A stretch of 64,000 nucleotides of DNA from Thiorhodococcus mannitoliphagus (lineage in GTDB: Bacteria > Pseudomonadota > Gammaproteobacteria > Chromatiales > Chromatiaceae), in the NCBI RefSeq assembly GCF_010915725.1, contig NZ_JAAIJR010000002.1, positions 62,001 to 126,000 on the forward strand, given 5' to 3'. Below, in pieces: positions 1 through 8,900 of the stretch (within the stretch, counting starts at the first letter, position 1; each line of letters starts with the position of its first letter). The position numbers and the translations under genes were made by a program. The notes under the pieces are model-generated. The model had not been told where the DNA came from and ran no database searches. It was given only the letters and a program-made list of their open reading frames with translations.

Positions 1-438
1 GACTGTCGAGCCTGCTTTGTCCACGGATTCGACACGCCCACTGATGGTGGCTGTGTCGACGATCGCGCCGGACGGCTTGGTGCCGGGGTCGCGCTCGGCG
101 GTGATGTTCTGGGACATGCCGATCGTGCCGGCTCCGGAGCCCTTCTTGAGGTCCACGAGGAGTGCTTCGGTCTCGGTGATGGTCAGCCGGTTGCCGATCT
201 TGATCTCATCCAGGCGCTTGACCGCTGGGGGAACATGCAGGACCTCGAAGCGCCCATCCGAGGTTTCGATGGTCAGCATGCGCTTTTCCTGATTGACGAT
301 GGTCACGGTTCCTGTGAGCTCGGTAGAGGTGGCCGCTCCGGCGATTGGCATGGTTTCAGTTTGCGCCGAGGCAGCGCTCGCGAGCGTGATAGCGAGCAGG
401 CTGGCAGTTAGGGTCGGGAAACGTAATTGGCTAGTCAT
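1..438 (-). CDS. secreted protein of unknown function (5' part only)
   Basis: The gene reads from position 438 leftwards off the window edge, 146 codons without a stop. An AGGAG ribosome-binding site lies 7 bases before the ATG. Residues 1-25 form a clear Sec signal peptide (hydrophobic core, then ASA-Q cleavage). The mature part starts with a short beta-rich segment (TGTVTIVNQEKRMLTIET) reminiscent of an OB-like barrel, but I do not recognise the family. It is probably periplasmic. It is transcribed divergently from the htrA operon, with a family A repeat in between. The 3' end is outside the window, so length and function are open. Confidence 0.72.
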   Translation of the reverse strand, partial: MTSQLRFPTLTASLLAITLASAASAQTETMPIAGAATSTELTGTVTIVNQEKRMLTIETSDGRFEVLHVPPAVKRLDEIKIGNRLTITETEALLVDLKKGSGAGTIGMSQNITAERDPGTKPSGAIVDTATISGRVESVDKAGSTV

Positions 439-503
439 CTTGATGCTCCTGAGGGATGTTGAGGTCGTTACTCGGATGGATGAATGCGGAGACGCGCTTT
501 GTG

Positions 504-614
504 TAAGAAAGTCTCCATTAACAACGATCCCCACCTCTTGAAAAAAGAGGGGGGGGGCGGGTGTTTCGGGCGGCATCGCTCGCATCGGGAAAACATTAAC
601 GGACACCTTCTAAG
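504..614 (+). repeat. MITE-like repeat family A, copy 1
   Basis: A 111-base element bounded on both sides by TAAG, with imperfect terminal inverted repeats (AAAGTCTCCATTAACAA against AAGGTGTCCGTTAATG read from the other end) and a central C-run/G-run hairpin. Its internal GGGCGGNATCGCTCGCATCGGGAAA-type block recurs in the copies at 15706-15811 and 19862-19968, which lie in the opposite orientation. It is too short to code for a transposase, so it would be non-autonomous. No gene is visible in the rest of 439-872. Confidence 0.75.
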
Positions 615-660
615 CCTTTGCGGTTCCGCTCGCTTCCTTTGGGCCCTCGTCCAGGTCTTG

Positions 661-700
661 AGTCATGCGCTTGAGGTTCTTTAAGTCATGCGCTTGAGGT
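661..700. repeat. 17-bp direct repeat pair upstream of htrA
   Basis: AGTCATGCGCTTGAGGT occurs at 661-677 and again, identical, at 684-700. The 23-base period is close to two helical turns. The pair sits 40-80 bases upstream of the candidate response-regulator box, so it could be a tandem protein-binding site or simply a local duplication. Confidence 0.6.
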
Positions 701-741
701 GGATGTCGAAAACGGACGGCTCTGGCGCGACCTAACCAAAA

Positions 742-760
742 GTTAAGCCGACGTTAAGCC
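742..760 (+). promoter_or_regulatory. candidate PmrA/QseB-type response-regulator box
   Basis: GTTAAGCC-GAC-GTTAAGCC is a perfect 8-base direct repeat with an 11-base period, giving GTTAAG-N5-GTTAAG. This closely resembles the known PmrA/QseB recognition pattern (CTTAAG-N5-CTTAAG). A -10-like GATACT lies about 20 bases downstream, so the second half-site would overlap a -35 position, the usual geometry for activation by OmpR-family regulators. The operon downstream encodes such a regulator, so autoregulation is the inference. Confidence 0.5.
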
Positions 761-872
761 TGCTGCAATGGAGTCAACCCGATACTGACAGGCGATCGAG
801 GCAGCTGCAGGCGCGTTCCGAGCAAGGCGTGCGCAGCGCCTCAACTCCACTCGGCATCGAGGTTATTGTGCA

Positions 873-2396
873 ATGATTGAACATCCAGGTCCTCTCCAGG
901 GTAATCGAAATGCGGCCAAAGGTGGCAGAGTCAAGCGTGCGCTCGTCGTCGCAATCGCCTGCTCACTCGCGGGCGGCGGGGCTCTTTTGGCACATGCCAA
1001 CAGCCCTCTCCCTGCGCCGGTGACCAGCTCGGCCGGTGCAACCGCCAGCGTGCTGCCGGGATTTGCCGACGTGGCTGAGCAAGTGACGCCGGCCGTCGTC
1101 AATGTCAAGGTCACGGCGGAGCCTGGTAGCCCCATGAGCGGATCTGGGGATGGCGTCTTTCCGCGGGGGAGGGCGCTGCCCGAGCCATTCCGCCACTTTT
1201 TCGAGGAGCAGGGGCGCCTGTCTCAGCATCAGGTTCAGGGTCAAGGATCCGGCTTTCTCGTCGACTCGGACGGCTACATCGTGACCAACAATCATGTCAT
1301 TGATGGCGCGACGGCCGTGAGCGTGGTACTGAACGACGGGTCGGAATATCCGGCTCAAGTCGTCGGGCGGGACGAGAAGACGGATCTGGCGCTCCTGAAG
1401 ATCGATGCGGGGTCTCCGCTCCCTTATGTCGCGCTTGGTGATTCCTCCAAGGCGCGGGTCGGGGATTGGGTGCTTGCTGTGGGGAATCCTTTCGGACTCG
1501 GGGGCTCCGTAAACGCAGGTATCATATCCGCTCGGGGTCGTGATATTCACGCTGGCCCCTATGATGACTATTTGCAGATTGATGCGGCGATCAACCGTGG
1601 CAACTCGGGTGGGCCGCTGTTCGATACCAAGGGGCGCGTCATTGGCGTCAATACCGCGATCTACTCGCCTACTGGTGGCAACGTCGGGATCGGCTTCGCG
1701 ATTCCAGCGGAGACCGTGCAGCAGATCGTTGCCGATCTGCGCGAGGATGGTCGGGTGGAGCGCGGCTGGCTCGGCATCCAGATTCAGGCCGTGACCCCAG
1801 AACTCGCGGCTGGCCTGGGGCTTGATCAGGCGGAGGGCGTTTTGGTCGCTGATGTGATTCCCAACGGACCGGTCAGCAACACTGACTTGCGTGCCGGCGA
1901 CGTCATCATTCGCGCCAAGGGTGAGCCTTTGAAGGACTATAAGGATCTTCCTAAGCTTGTCGCGAGCACCAAGGCTGGCTCCGAGATGTCACTCGAGGTG
2001 GTCCGTAACGGCAAGGTGCGCACGCTGAGTGTGACCGTTGGCGCCATGCCCGGTGATGAGGGAGCCCTCGCGCAGCAAGATGCGGGCGCCGATGCCAATC
2101 AGCCTCGCTTGGGCCTGCTCCTGGCTCCCTTGACCCCAGAGGTGCGGATGCAGTACGGGTTGGGCGCCGATCAGAAAGGGGTTTTTGTCGCGCGGGTGGA
2201 GCCAAGTAGTCCGGCCGCCAAGGCGGGCATCAAGTCGGGGAGTCTCATCTCCATGGTCGGCGCGGAGCTGGTCGAATCGCCGGATCAGATCGTCGCGGCC
2301 TTGCACCGCGCAGCTGAGGAGCAGCAGCAGGCCCTGATCATGCGCGTGGAGCAAGGTGGGCGAGCGCGCTTCGTTGCGGTTCCCTTGGCCGCTTAA
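873..2396 (+). CDS. periplasmic HtrA/Do-family serine endoprotease
   Basis: A 507-residue DegP/DegQ/MucD-type protease that degrades or refolds damaged periplasmic proteins. The catalytic triad is visible as H141 (TNNHVIDG), D171 (DLALLKI) and S245 (RGNSGGPLF). Two PDZ domains follow, at about 290-385 and 405-500. The N terminus has a hydrophobic export signal at about 20-43, after a longer than usual 20-residue basic stretch; the ATG has a GAGG 11 bases upstream. It is the first gene of a probable operon with a two-component system starting 23 bases after its stop codon, so envelope stress is the likely input and output of that circuit. Which of the Do paralogues it is cannot be decided here. 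Confidence 0.95.
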   Translation: MIEHPGPLQGNRNAAKGGRVKRALVVAIACSLAGGGALLAHANSPLPAPVTSSAGATASVLPGFADVAEQVTPAVVNVKVTAEPGSPMSGSGDGVFPRGRALPEPFRHFFEEQGRLSQHQVQGQGSGFLVDSDGYIVTNNHVIDGATAVSVVLNDGSEYPAQVVGRDEKTDLALLKIDAGSPLPYVALGDSSKARVGDWVLAVGNPFGLGGSVNAGIISARGRDIHAGPYDDYLQIDAAINRGNSGGPLFDTKGRVIGVNTAIYSPTGGNVGIGFAIPAETVQQIVADLREDGRVERGWLGIQIQAVTPELAAGLGLDQAEGVLVADVIPNGPVSNTDLRAGDVIIRAKGEPLKDYKDLPKLVASTKAGSEMSLEVVRNGKVRTLSVTVGAMPGDEGALAQQDAGADANQPRLGLLLAPLTPEVRMQYGLGADQKGVFVARVEPSSPAAKAGIKSGSLISMVGAELVESPDQIVAALHRAAEEQQQALIMRVEQGGRARFVAVPLAA

Positions 2397-2419
2397 GGGT
2401 GCGGGCGAGCGGAGGGCTC

Positions 2420-3094
2420 ATGCGAATCCTGTTGGTGGAAGACGACCGCCAGATGGCGGACTATCTGCACAAGGCCCTCGCGGAGTCGGGTGCCGTCGTG
2501 GACCAGGCTGCGGATGGTCGGGAGGGGCTCCTGCTCGCTGCCAGTGGCGAGTACGACGTTCTCATCCTCGACCGGATGCTGCCTGGCCTTGACGGGCTCG
2601 GCATCGTCCGAACGCTGCGGGCCTCTGGCAATCAGACGCCCGTGCTCTTCCTCAGCGCCCTCGGCGAGGTCGACGACCGCGTCGAGGGGCTGCGTGCCGG
2701 GGGAGACGACTATCTCATCAAGCCCTTTGCCTTCTCGGAACTCCAGGCCCGTGTCGAGGCACTGCTGAGACGCGGCAGTCCAGATGCGCCCGAGACGCGC
2801 CTGCGTGTGGCTGATTTGGAGATGGATCTTCTCAAGCGGGAGGTCAATCGAGCCGGTACGCAGATTCTGCTCCAGCCAAGGGAGTTCCGCTTGCTCGAGT
2901 GCCTGATGCGGCATGCCGGTCAAGTCGTCACCCGGACCATGCTGCTCGAACAGGTGTGGGATTATCACTTCGATCCCCAGACAAACGTGATCGACGTGCA
3001 CATCAGCCGGCTGCGGGGCAAGATCGACAAGGACTTCGATGCACCCTTGCTGCAGACGGTTCGCGGCGCGGGCTATATGCTGCGTGCCGCATGA
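2420..3094 (+). CDS. OmpR/PhoB-family response regulator (QseB/PmrA-like)
   Basis: 224 residues: an N-terminal receiver domain with acidic pocket D8/D9, phosphoacceptor D51 (LILDRMLPGLDG) and K101 (LIKPFAF), then a C-terminal winged-helix DNA-binding domain ending in the typical TVRGAGYMLR. The ATG at 2420 is preferred over upstream starts because GGAGGG lies 3-9 bases before it and the protein then starts MRILLVEDD as in the family. Its stop codon overlaps the kinase start (ATGATG). It sits between a periplasmic protease and a sensor kinase, and a direct-repeat box of the type bound by PmrA/QseB lies in front of the operon. Confidence 0.95.
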   Translation: MRILLVEDDRQMADYLHKALAESGAVVDQAADGREGLLLAASGEYDVLILDRMLPGLDGLGIVRTLRASGNQTPVLFLSALGEVDDRVEGLRAGGDDYLIKPFAFSELQARVEALLRRGSPDAPETRLRVADLEMDLLKREVNRAGTQILLQPREFRLLECLMRHAGQVVTRTMLLEQVWDYHFDPQTNVIDVHISRLRGKIDKDFDAPLLQTVRGAGYMLRAA

Positions 3095-4548
3095 TGCCGC
3101 CTGATTCGCGCGCTGGCGCTTGGGCTCAGTTGCGCACGGGGGCTGCCAGGATTCTGCGCAGCTCGACCTTCCGGCTCGCGCTTCTCTACGTCCTCCTGCT
3201 GAGCGTTTCCGTCGCCATTCTGCTTGGTTATATCTACTGGTCGACGGCCGGCTACATGGACCGCCAAACGACGGCGACCATTCAGGCCGAGATCCGTGGC
3301 CTTGCCGAGCAGTACCGCCGGCGCGGCTTGGGTGGGCTGACGGCCCTGATCACCGAGCGGGTCGCGCGCGACCCCGTGGGTGCGAGCGTCTATCTGCTGG
3401 TCGACAGTGGCTTGGAGCGGGTCGTCGGCAATCTTGACCGTTGGCCCCCGGAGTCCCCGGACGCGGACGGCTGGATCGGCTTCAGGCTGCGTGAGTGGGG
3501 TCCCGCGCGCACTGAGGAGCATGAGGCGCGCGCTCAAGTGTTTGCGCTGCGCGGTGGTCTGCGTTTGCTGGTTGGGCGTGATGTTCGGGATCTCGAGGCG
3601 ACGCGCGCCTTGATTCTCGACGCCCTGACCTGGGGTCTAGCGATCACGGCCGCCTTGGCGCTGCTTGGCGGCTGGCTGATGAGCGCGGGGCTGGTGAGGC
3701 GGCTGGAGTCGATCAACCAGACGAGCCGCGAGATCATGGCGGGTGATCTGTCCAGACGCATCCCTCTGAGCGGCAGTGGCGACGATTTTGACCAGCTTGC
3801 TGCGAGTCTCAATGCGATGCTCGACCGGATCGAGCAGCTGATGGCGAGCGTGCGTCAGGTCTCCGACAACATCGCGCATGATCTGCGGACCCCGCTGACG
3901 CGCTTGCGCAACAAGCTCGAGCTGTTGAGCGCCGAGCTGTCGGCCTCGGGGAAGGCGATCGATCTGGCGGAAGAGACCATTGGTGACGCCGAAGAGATGC
4001 TCTCGACCTTCAATGCCTTGCTGCGCATCGCGCGCATTGAGTCGGGCAGTCGGCGCGCCGCCTTTGCCGAGGTGGATCTGGCTCCGCTGGTGCAAGATGT
4101 GGTCGAACTCTATGAGCCGCTTGCCGCCGAGCGCGGGCAGCAGCTCATCTACTCGAGCGCAGGTCCGGGGCGCGTTTTCGGTGATCGGGATCTCTTGTTC
4201 CAGGCGCTCGCCAATCTGGTCGACAATGCGATCAAATACACGCCTGCGGGCGGTGAGATCCAGATTCTGGTTGACGCCGAGCCAGGCGGCGGTGCTCGTG
4301 TCGAGGTGGCCGACGATGGGCCTGGCATTCCGGCCGAGCTTCGCGATCAGGTCTTTCGTCGCTTCTTTCGCGCTGACGATAGTCGTTCCACCCCTGGTAG
4401 TGGTTTGGGCTTGAGCTTGGTGCAAGCCGTCGTCCAGCTCCACCGGGCGTCCATTGAGCTTTCAGATCACCAGCCTGGTCTTCGCGTGATTCTCAGGCTT
4501 GGCGCTGGCCAGTCAGTCGATGAGCCAGTCCGCAAGCTTCCTGCATGA
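3091..4548 (+). CDS. membrane sensor histidine kinase
   Basis: 485 residues. TM1 (about 28-50) and TM2 (about 178-200) flank a periplasmic sensor segment of about 125 residues with no recognised fold. Then come a HAMP linker, a HisKA box with phospho-accepting H263 (NIAHDLRTPLTR) and a HATPase domain with N box (NLVDNAIKYTP), DDGPGIP and GSGLGLSLV. It overlaps the regulator gene by 4 bases, so the two are translationally coupled and are the obvious cognate pair. It ends 10 bases from the convergent namZ-like gene; no terminator is seen in that gap. Confidence 0.95.
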   Translation: MMPPDSRAGAWAQLRTGAARILRSSTFRLALLYVLLLSVSVAILLGYIYWSTAGYMDRQTTATIQAEIRGLAEQYRRRGLGGLTALITERVARDPVGASVYLLVDSGLERVVGNLDRWPPESPDADGWIGFRLREWGPARTEEHEARAQVFALRGGLRLLVGRDVRDLEATRALILDALTWGLAITAALALLGGWLMSAGLVRRLESINQTSREIMAGDLSRRIPLSGSGDDFDQLAASLNAMLDRIEQLMASVRQVSDNIAHDLRTPLTRLRNKLELLSAELSASGKAIDLAEETIGDAEEMLSTFNALLRIARIESGSRRAAFAEVDLAPLVQDVVELYEPLAAERGQQLIYSSAGPGRVFGDRDLLFQALANLVDNAIKYTPAGGEIQILVDAEPGGGARVEVADDGPGIPAELRDQVFRRFFRADDSRSTPGSGLGLSLVQAVVQLHRASIELSDHQPGLRVILRLGAGQSVDEPVRKLPA

Positions 4549-4558
4549 GAGCCCTGCC

Positions 4559-5767
4559 TCACCCATAGACGCGATGCGGAGCGCTGGCATCTGCCCAGCT
4601 CGACTCGTCTCTATTCAAACGCTGCTCCAGATCGTCCGGCCCTGCCTCGGGGTCGTCGACCCATTCACGCAAGAAGGATCCACCGGCCAGCAGGTCGATC
4701 GCGAGCCGCTCGGTCTCGTACTCATAGTGGAAGTCACGCCAGAGCGGATAGTCCGGGTATTCGGCGCGCAGGCTCTTGAACAGAAGTGCCATCAAGCGGT
4801 AGGGGCGGAACTGCTCGTGCTGATAGTGCGCATTGTCGGTGTGCATCTGCAGCCCAGCGCAGAGCTTGCCGGCATGCTTGTGGAAGGTCGGCTCGAACCA
4901 ACAGGGCCGAATCAAGGCACCTTGGGTCCATGCTGCCTGCTCTTGACGCATGCGCCCTAGAATGCGCTCGAAGTCCAGGTCGGGCGCGCCGACAAGCTCG
5001 AGTGCGGTCGTCGTCCCGCGACCTTCCGACAGCGTCGTACCCTCGAGGAGCACGGTCCCCGGGAAACAGCGCGCCATATTGAGGCTGGATGCGTTAGGAC
5101 TTGGATTGACCCAGGAGATCTCCATGATGGGCCAGCCATAGCCAGGCCCTTCCGCCGGGCGATAGTCCTCCATGGCAACGAGGTGCAGGTCTAGATCGAG
5201 CCCGCGCTGGCTCACCATCCATTTGGCGAGTTCGCCGAAGGTCAGGCCATGGCGCATCAGCATGGGTCCAGCACCAACGAAGCTTTCCCAGCCGGGCTCC
5301 AGAATGGTGCCTTCGATGGGGCGCCCAGCCGGATTCGGCCGATCGAGAATCCAAATGCTCTTCCCCGCTGCCGAGCAGGCCTCGAGGAGGTAGGCGAGGG
5401 TCGTTACATAGGTATAGATGCGCGTGCCGATGTCTTGAAGATCCACAAGCAGAACATCGAAGCTGTCTAGCATCTCCGCGGTGGGGTAACGGACCTCGCC
5501 ATAGAGGCTAAAGATGGGGATGCCATAACGTGGGTCGACCTCGTTCGTGGTCTCGATCATGTTGTCTTGCTTGTCGCCCTTCATGCCATGTTGAGGACCG
5601 AAGGCAGCGGTGATCTTCAGCTCCCCGAGTGCCATGAGCGCATCAAGGCTGTGGACTCCCGCCGAGGTCATTGATGCGGCGTGTCCAAGCAGGGCAGCCC
5701 GGCGGCCCCAAAGCGGTTTTCTAAGATCGGGATTGTCTAGCAATCGATCGATGCCGAGCTTCGTCAT
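4559..5767 (-). CDS. namZ: DUF1343 / NamZ-type exo-beta-N-acetylmuramidase
   Basis: A 402-residue member of the DUF1343 family, in which characterised members (NamZ) release N-acetylmuramic acid from peptidoglycan fragments. Conserved stretches include FGPQHGMKGD, DLQDIGTRIYTY, LDRPNPAGR and EGRGTTTALELVGAP. No signal peptide is visible (it starts MTKLGIDRLL), so a cytoplasmic role in cell-wall recycling is more likely than secretion. It is transcribed alone, divergently from queA. Family assignment is firm; the exact substrate is inferred from the family. Confidence 0.88.
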   Translation of the reverse strand: MTKLGIDRLLDNPDLRKPLWGRRAALLGHAASMTSAGVHSLDALMALGELKITAAFGPQHGMKGDKQDNMIETTNEVDPRYGIPIFSLYGEVRYPTAEMLDSFDVLLVDLQDIGTRIYTYVTTLAYLLEACSAAGKSIWILDRPNPAGRPIEGTILEPGWESFVGAGPMLMRHGLTFGELAKWMVSQRGLDLDLHLVAMEDYRPAEGPGYGWPIMEISWVNPSPNASSLNMARCFPGTVLLEGTTLSEGRGTTTALELVGAPDLDFERILGRMRQEQAAWTQGALIRPCWFEPTFHKHAGKLCAGLQMHTDNAHYQHEQFRPYRLMALLFKSLRAEYPDYPLWRDFHYEYETERLAIDLLAGGSFLREWVDDPEAGPDDLEQRLNRDESSWADASAPHRVYG

Positions 5768-5947
5768 GGGTGGGAATCCTGTACCTAATCTGCTGTCTGA
5801 GCGATGAATTCGCTCGCGTTATCGGCTGTGGTGTTGAATAGGGGGCATTCGCGCGACTGGCGTCGGGCTCGCGTGAGCGTGGCGGCCCTAGGAGGACCGC
5901 ATTCGTGTGCGACAGGTCTAGCGGTCGAACATGATAAACTTTCGGGG

Positions 5948-6979
5948 ATGCGTCGTTCCGATTTCTATTATGATCTCCCGCCCGAGCTGATCGCTCAGTA
6001 TCCACTCGATGAGCGCTCGGCCTCCCGATTGCTGGCGCTGGATGACTTGGAGGCCGCTCCACGCGATCTCGTGTTCACAGCTCTTCCTAGCTTGCTGCGG
6101 CCGAAGGATCTGCTCGTCTTCAACAACACGCGCGTGATGCGCGCTAGGCTCTTTGGTCATAAATCGACCGGAGGGCGCGTCGAGCTTCTGGTCGAGCGCC
6201 TGTTCGCATCCAACGAAGCCTTGGTGCATATCAGGGCGAGCAAGCCGCCCAAGACTGGAAGTCGAATTGAGCTTGAAGGCGGCGTGCAAGCGGAGGTTTT
6301 ACAGCGCGAAGAAGGCCTCTTTCGTCTGCGTTTACTGCAGTCCGCCTTTGCGGACGTCATGGCGACCTACGGGCATTTGCCTTTGCCGCCCTATATTCGC
6401 CGGCCGGATGAGGTCTCGGATGAGGCCAGGTATCAGACCGTCTTCGCGCGCGAGATGGGTGCTGTTGCGGCGCCGACGGCGGGCTTGCATTTTGATGAAA
6501 GCCTATTTGCTGCATTGAAGGCATTAGGCATCGGTCACGTCGAGGTCACTCTGCATGTCGGGGCAGGGACCTTTCAGCCGGTCAGAGTCGAGGACCTCGA
6601 TCAACACGTCATGCATGCCGAGTGGCTAGAGGTCAGTGAGGCAGCCTGTGAGCGAATTTCCGAGGTGCGTCGCTCGGGTGGACGGGTCATCGCAGTCGGG
6701 ACAACGAGCGTGCGCAGTCTCGAAACCGCTGCGGCGGGAGGCTGTCTTCAACCTTTCCGCGGAGAGAGCCGGTTGTTCATTCGTCCTGGATATCGCTTTC
6801 GGGTTGTCGATGCGATGATCACGAATTTCCATTTGCCCGAGTCGACCTTGCTGATGCTGGTTGCGGCCTTTGCTGGCTACAATCGCATCATGACGGCTTA
6901 CAGGCATGCGGTAGCCCAGGGGTATCGGTTCTTCAGCTATGGCGATGCCATGTTTCTCTTGCCCGAGCGCCGTGGTTGA
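5948..6979 (+). CDS. queA: S-adenosylmethionine:tRNA ribosyltransferase-isomerase QueA
   Basis: The 343-residue enzyme transfers and isomerises the ribose of SAM to 7-aminomethyl-7-deazaguanine in tRNA, the penultimate step of queuosine synthesis. Diagnostic features are the N terminus [40 protein letters not shown] and the C-terminal [15 protein letters not shown]. The ATG at 5948 is chosen because it gives the normal family start; longer in-frame extensions are not conserved-looking. In many proteobacteria tgt follows directly; here a repeat element follows instead, so tgt is not in this window. Confidence 0.96.
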   Translation: MRRSDFYYDLPPELIAQYPLDERSASRLLALDDLEAAPRDLVFTALPSLLRPKDLLVFNNTRVMRARLFGHKSTGGRVELLVERLFASNEALVHIRASKPPKTGSRIELEGGVQAEVLQREEGLFRLRLLQSAFADVMATYGHLPLPPYIRRPDEVSDEARYQTVFAREMGAVAAPTAGLHFDESLFAALKALGIGHVEVTLHVGAGTFQPVRVEDLDQHVMHAEWLEVSEAACERISEVRRSGGRVIAVGTTSVRSLETAAAGGCLQPFRGESRLFIRPGYRFRVVDAMITNFHLPESTLLMLVAAFAGYNRIMTAYRHAVAQGYRFFSYGDAMFLLPERRG

Positions 6980-7000
6980 TTCGCGTGCGATGGTGAACCG

Positions 7001-7197
7001 CTAGCGAGGCTTCGCCTCAGACCGACGAGTCATGCCATCCGGATCGCTATCGGAATCGGGATCGCTATCGTCGGTTCGATCCCGATCCCGATCCCGATCC
7101 CGATCCCGATCCCGATCCCGACGGCCTTGGATGGTCGGACGCTTCATCGACATTTGACTCATCTGCAAGCATTTTGCGCCCTCAAGGATTCTACTAG
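7001..7197 (+). repeat. repeat family B (CTAG-bounded, CCCGAT array), copy 1
   Basis: A 197-base element from CTAG to CTAG with conserved left block (GAGGCTTCGCCTCAGACC) and right block (GCCCTCAAGGATTC). Between them are irregular ATCG-rich hexamers and a uniform array of six CCCGAT units plus one CCCGAC (7081-7122). It matches the elements at 16044-16219 and, inverted, 55349-55524. One frame stays open through all three copies and encodes an Ile-Pro repeat. Confidence 0.8.
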
Positions 7198-7751
7198 GCT
7201 CGTGCCGCGCTCTGGGCGGGAAGGCTATCTTGGACGCCTCGATCCGCTTCCTCGAGTTCTTGTGCCTTCGCTATCCCAGCATTGGTCCGCCGCCGCTCTT
7301 CTGTGCCGGATGGGTGCATCGACCTCTTTGTGGGTAAGGCCGAATGGAGACGCCCGGCCATCGCCTCTGTCTTTGGGTATCTGCCCCTGGCGACCTATTG
7401 GCCATTGGCCACTTGGCTTCTGACGAGGGCCTTGACGTTGGCTGTTAGGTGATCTTGATTCGAGTCCGAGGTGGTTTCTTGTGCTCCATGCGTGGATCTC
7501 GGGTTGATCCTGGTTCGTCTCAGATGGAGACTGGTCTTCGTGTTTCTTGCTCGCCTTTCTTGCCTTTGCGGCTCCAATAGTCGGATTTAGGAGAGTGCCT
7601 TTCAGGGCAAGGTGAGTTCAGTGCGGGGCTGATGAGTTGTTCTCTTGAGGTCTCAAGCGGTGTTGCCTCTTCGTGCATGAACACTTTTTGTGATCTCTGT
7701 TCTGTTCTCCTGCTGCGCTATAGGAAGTCGCTGAAGGCGGACCAATTCCTT

Positions 7752-7910
7752 AGGCGATTTCTGTCAAAGCTCATACCCGCTGACGTGCCTCGAGCCCCGC
7801 CTTCCGTGTCGCACTGGCGGCCACATAGCCCAGCTATGCTTGCGCAGGTGCTCCTTGAAGGCAAACCTCGATCCGCCGCCATCTGGTATGAGCTTTTCCG
7901 CCAATCGCCT
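7752..7910 (+). repeat. repeat family C (26-bp inverted ends), copy 1
   Basis: A 159-base element with imperfect terminal inverted repeats of about 26 bases: AGGCGATTTCTGTCAAAGC at the left and, read from the other strand at the right end, AGGCGATTGGCGGAAAAGC, both running on into TCATACC. The interior carries the block CCCCGCCTTCCGTGTCGC that recurs in the copies at 8901-9060 and 39248-39394. No coding capacity is seen. Confidence 0.75.
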
Positions 7911-8030
7911 TATCAGTGTGCAATAAAGCGTATCTTCCTTGACATCAGGTATGTCCCGCATCCATGATTACGTTAAGCCAGTGATGGTCGATTTTTATTC
8001 TCGTGTCTTTACTACTAGGAGGTATCGCAA

Positions 8031-8435
8031 GTGGAGTACGCTGACCTTAGCGTCGAAGAAATCCAACGGCAGCTCGAAGAGGCCGAAAGCAAGAAAGCGC
8101 AGTTGAGGCAATTGCTCGAAGTGCGCCATGAGGAGCGTAAGGATGACGTTGCTCAGCAAGTGAAAGATCTCATCCTCAGCAACGGCTATGAGCTGGATGA
8201 AATTATCTCCATGATTGCGCCCCGGCGTCGGCGTGGTCCCGGAGCGCCGCGGAAGCTCGTCAGTAGCCGGCAATATAAGCGCTATGTCGATCCCGAAAAT
8301 TCCGAGAACGTCTATGTTCGCGGCGTGCTTCCGGGATGGATGAAGCAGAAGATGCGCGATGAGGGCTACGATCCTTCTTCCAAGGACGACCGTGAAGCCT
8401 TTAAGGCGAAGTCACTGCGTCTGGTCGAGGGGTGA
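8031..8435 (+). CDS. H-NS-family histone-like DNA-binding protein
   Basis: 134 residues. The N-terminal half (about 5-60) is a charged heptad-type helix suited to oligomerisation; a basic linker APRRRRGPGAPRK follows; the C-terminal part has the H-NS signature YVDPENSENVYVRGVLPGWM. It starts at GTG with a perfect AGGAGG 8 bases upstream. Such proteins silence AT-rich or foreign DNA, and the HvrA/BpH3 branch also regulates photosynthesis or virulence genes. It stands alone between two family C repeats, followed by a strong terminator. Family assignment is firm; targets are unknown. Confidence 0.88.
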   Translation: MEYADLSVEEIQRQLEEAESKKAQLRQLLEVRHEERKDDVAQQVKDLILSNGYELDEIISMIAPRRRRGPGAPRKLVSSRQYKRYVDPENSENVYVRGVLPGWMKQKMRDEGYDPSSKDDREAFKAKSLRLVEG

Positions 8436-8559
8436 TCGTGAGCGCTGTGACGCTCTAGCGAGCCGCTTGGGCTTGTGTCTTCGGGGGATTTTGGTAATCG
8501 CAAGGTTGCGCTTGGCGAGTGCTTGAATCGCTCGATGTAGCCCTTAATGTGGCTGAGTC

Positions 8560-8598
8560 GCGACTCGCAAACCTCGTTTTCGAGTCGCGTGCTTTTTT
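8560..8598 (+). terminator. rho-independent terminator after the H-NS-like gene
   Basis: GCGACTCG (8560-8567) pairs with CGAGTCGC (8581-8588) around a 13-base loop, followed by GTGC and six T. It lies 124 bases after the stop codon. Confidence 0.75.
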
Positions 8599-8900
8599 CA
8601 AAGACTTCTAGTCATTGCTGGTGCCGCACAGGTCGGTGATGCTGGAAGTGCTTTCCTTTTACATCGCCGCGTCATCCTCCGCTGGGCGATGCGCGGGCTC
8701 TTCATGAGTTTCTCGACAAAGGGCCGCAGGCGTTGGCCTTGCGTCCCGTTTCCGCCTGATCCTTTCAGTCTGTCTGATTCCGCTGTCTTCCGACGCCGTC
8801 GCGCGCCCGTCCTCCGGCTAATATGCCTTGGGTATTGATGACGCCATGCAGGGAGAGACTGCTTGATCTGGGTGCGGATGCGACTTGCCCTCGCGGGCTT

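Larger units (their letters stand above)
6980..8030. other. gene-free, repeat-bearing interval between queA and the H-NS-like gene
   Basis: No convincing gene is seen in these 1,050 bases. They contain a family B element (7001-7197) and a family C element (7752-7910). The open frames present have no ribosome-binding sites and no recognisable protein signature. Confidence 0.6.

Noticed and set aside
4559-4960. Plus-strand frames inside the namZ-like gene and similar long frames opposite most genes
   Set aside because: They are antisense shadows produced by high third-position GC; the minus-strand product is the recognisable one.
7081-7122. CCCGAT array considered as a CRISPR or iteron array
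   Set aside because: Units are contiguous hexamers without spacers and occur inside a dispersed repeat; neither CRISPR nor an origin is supported.
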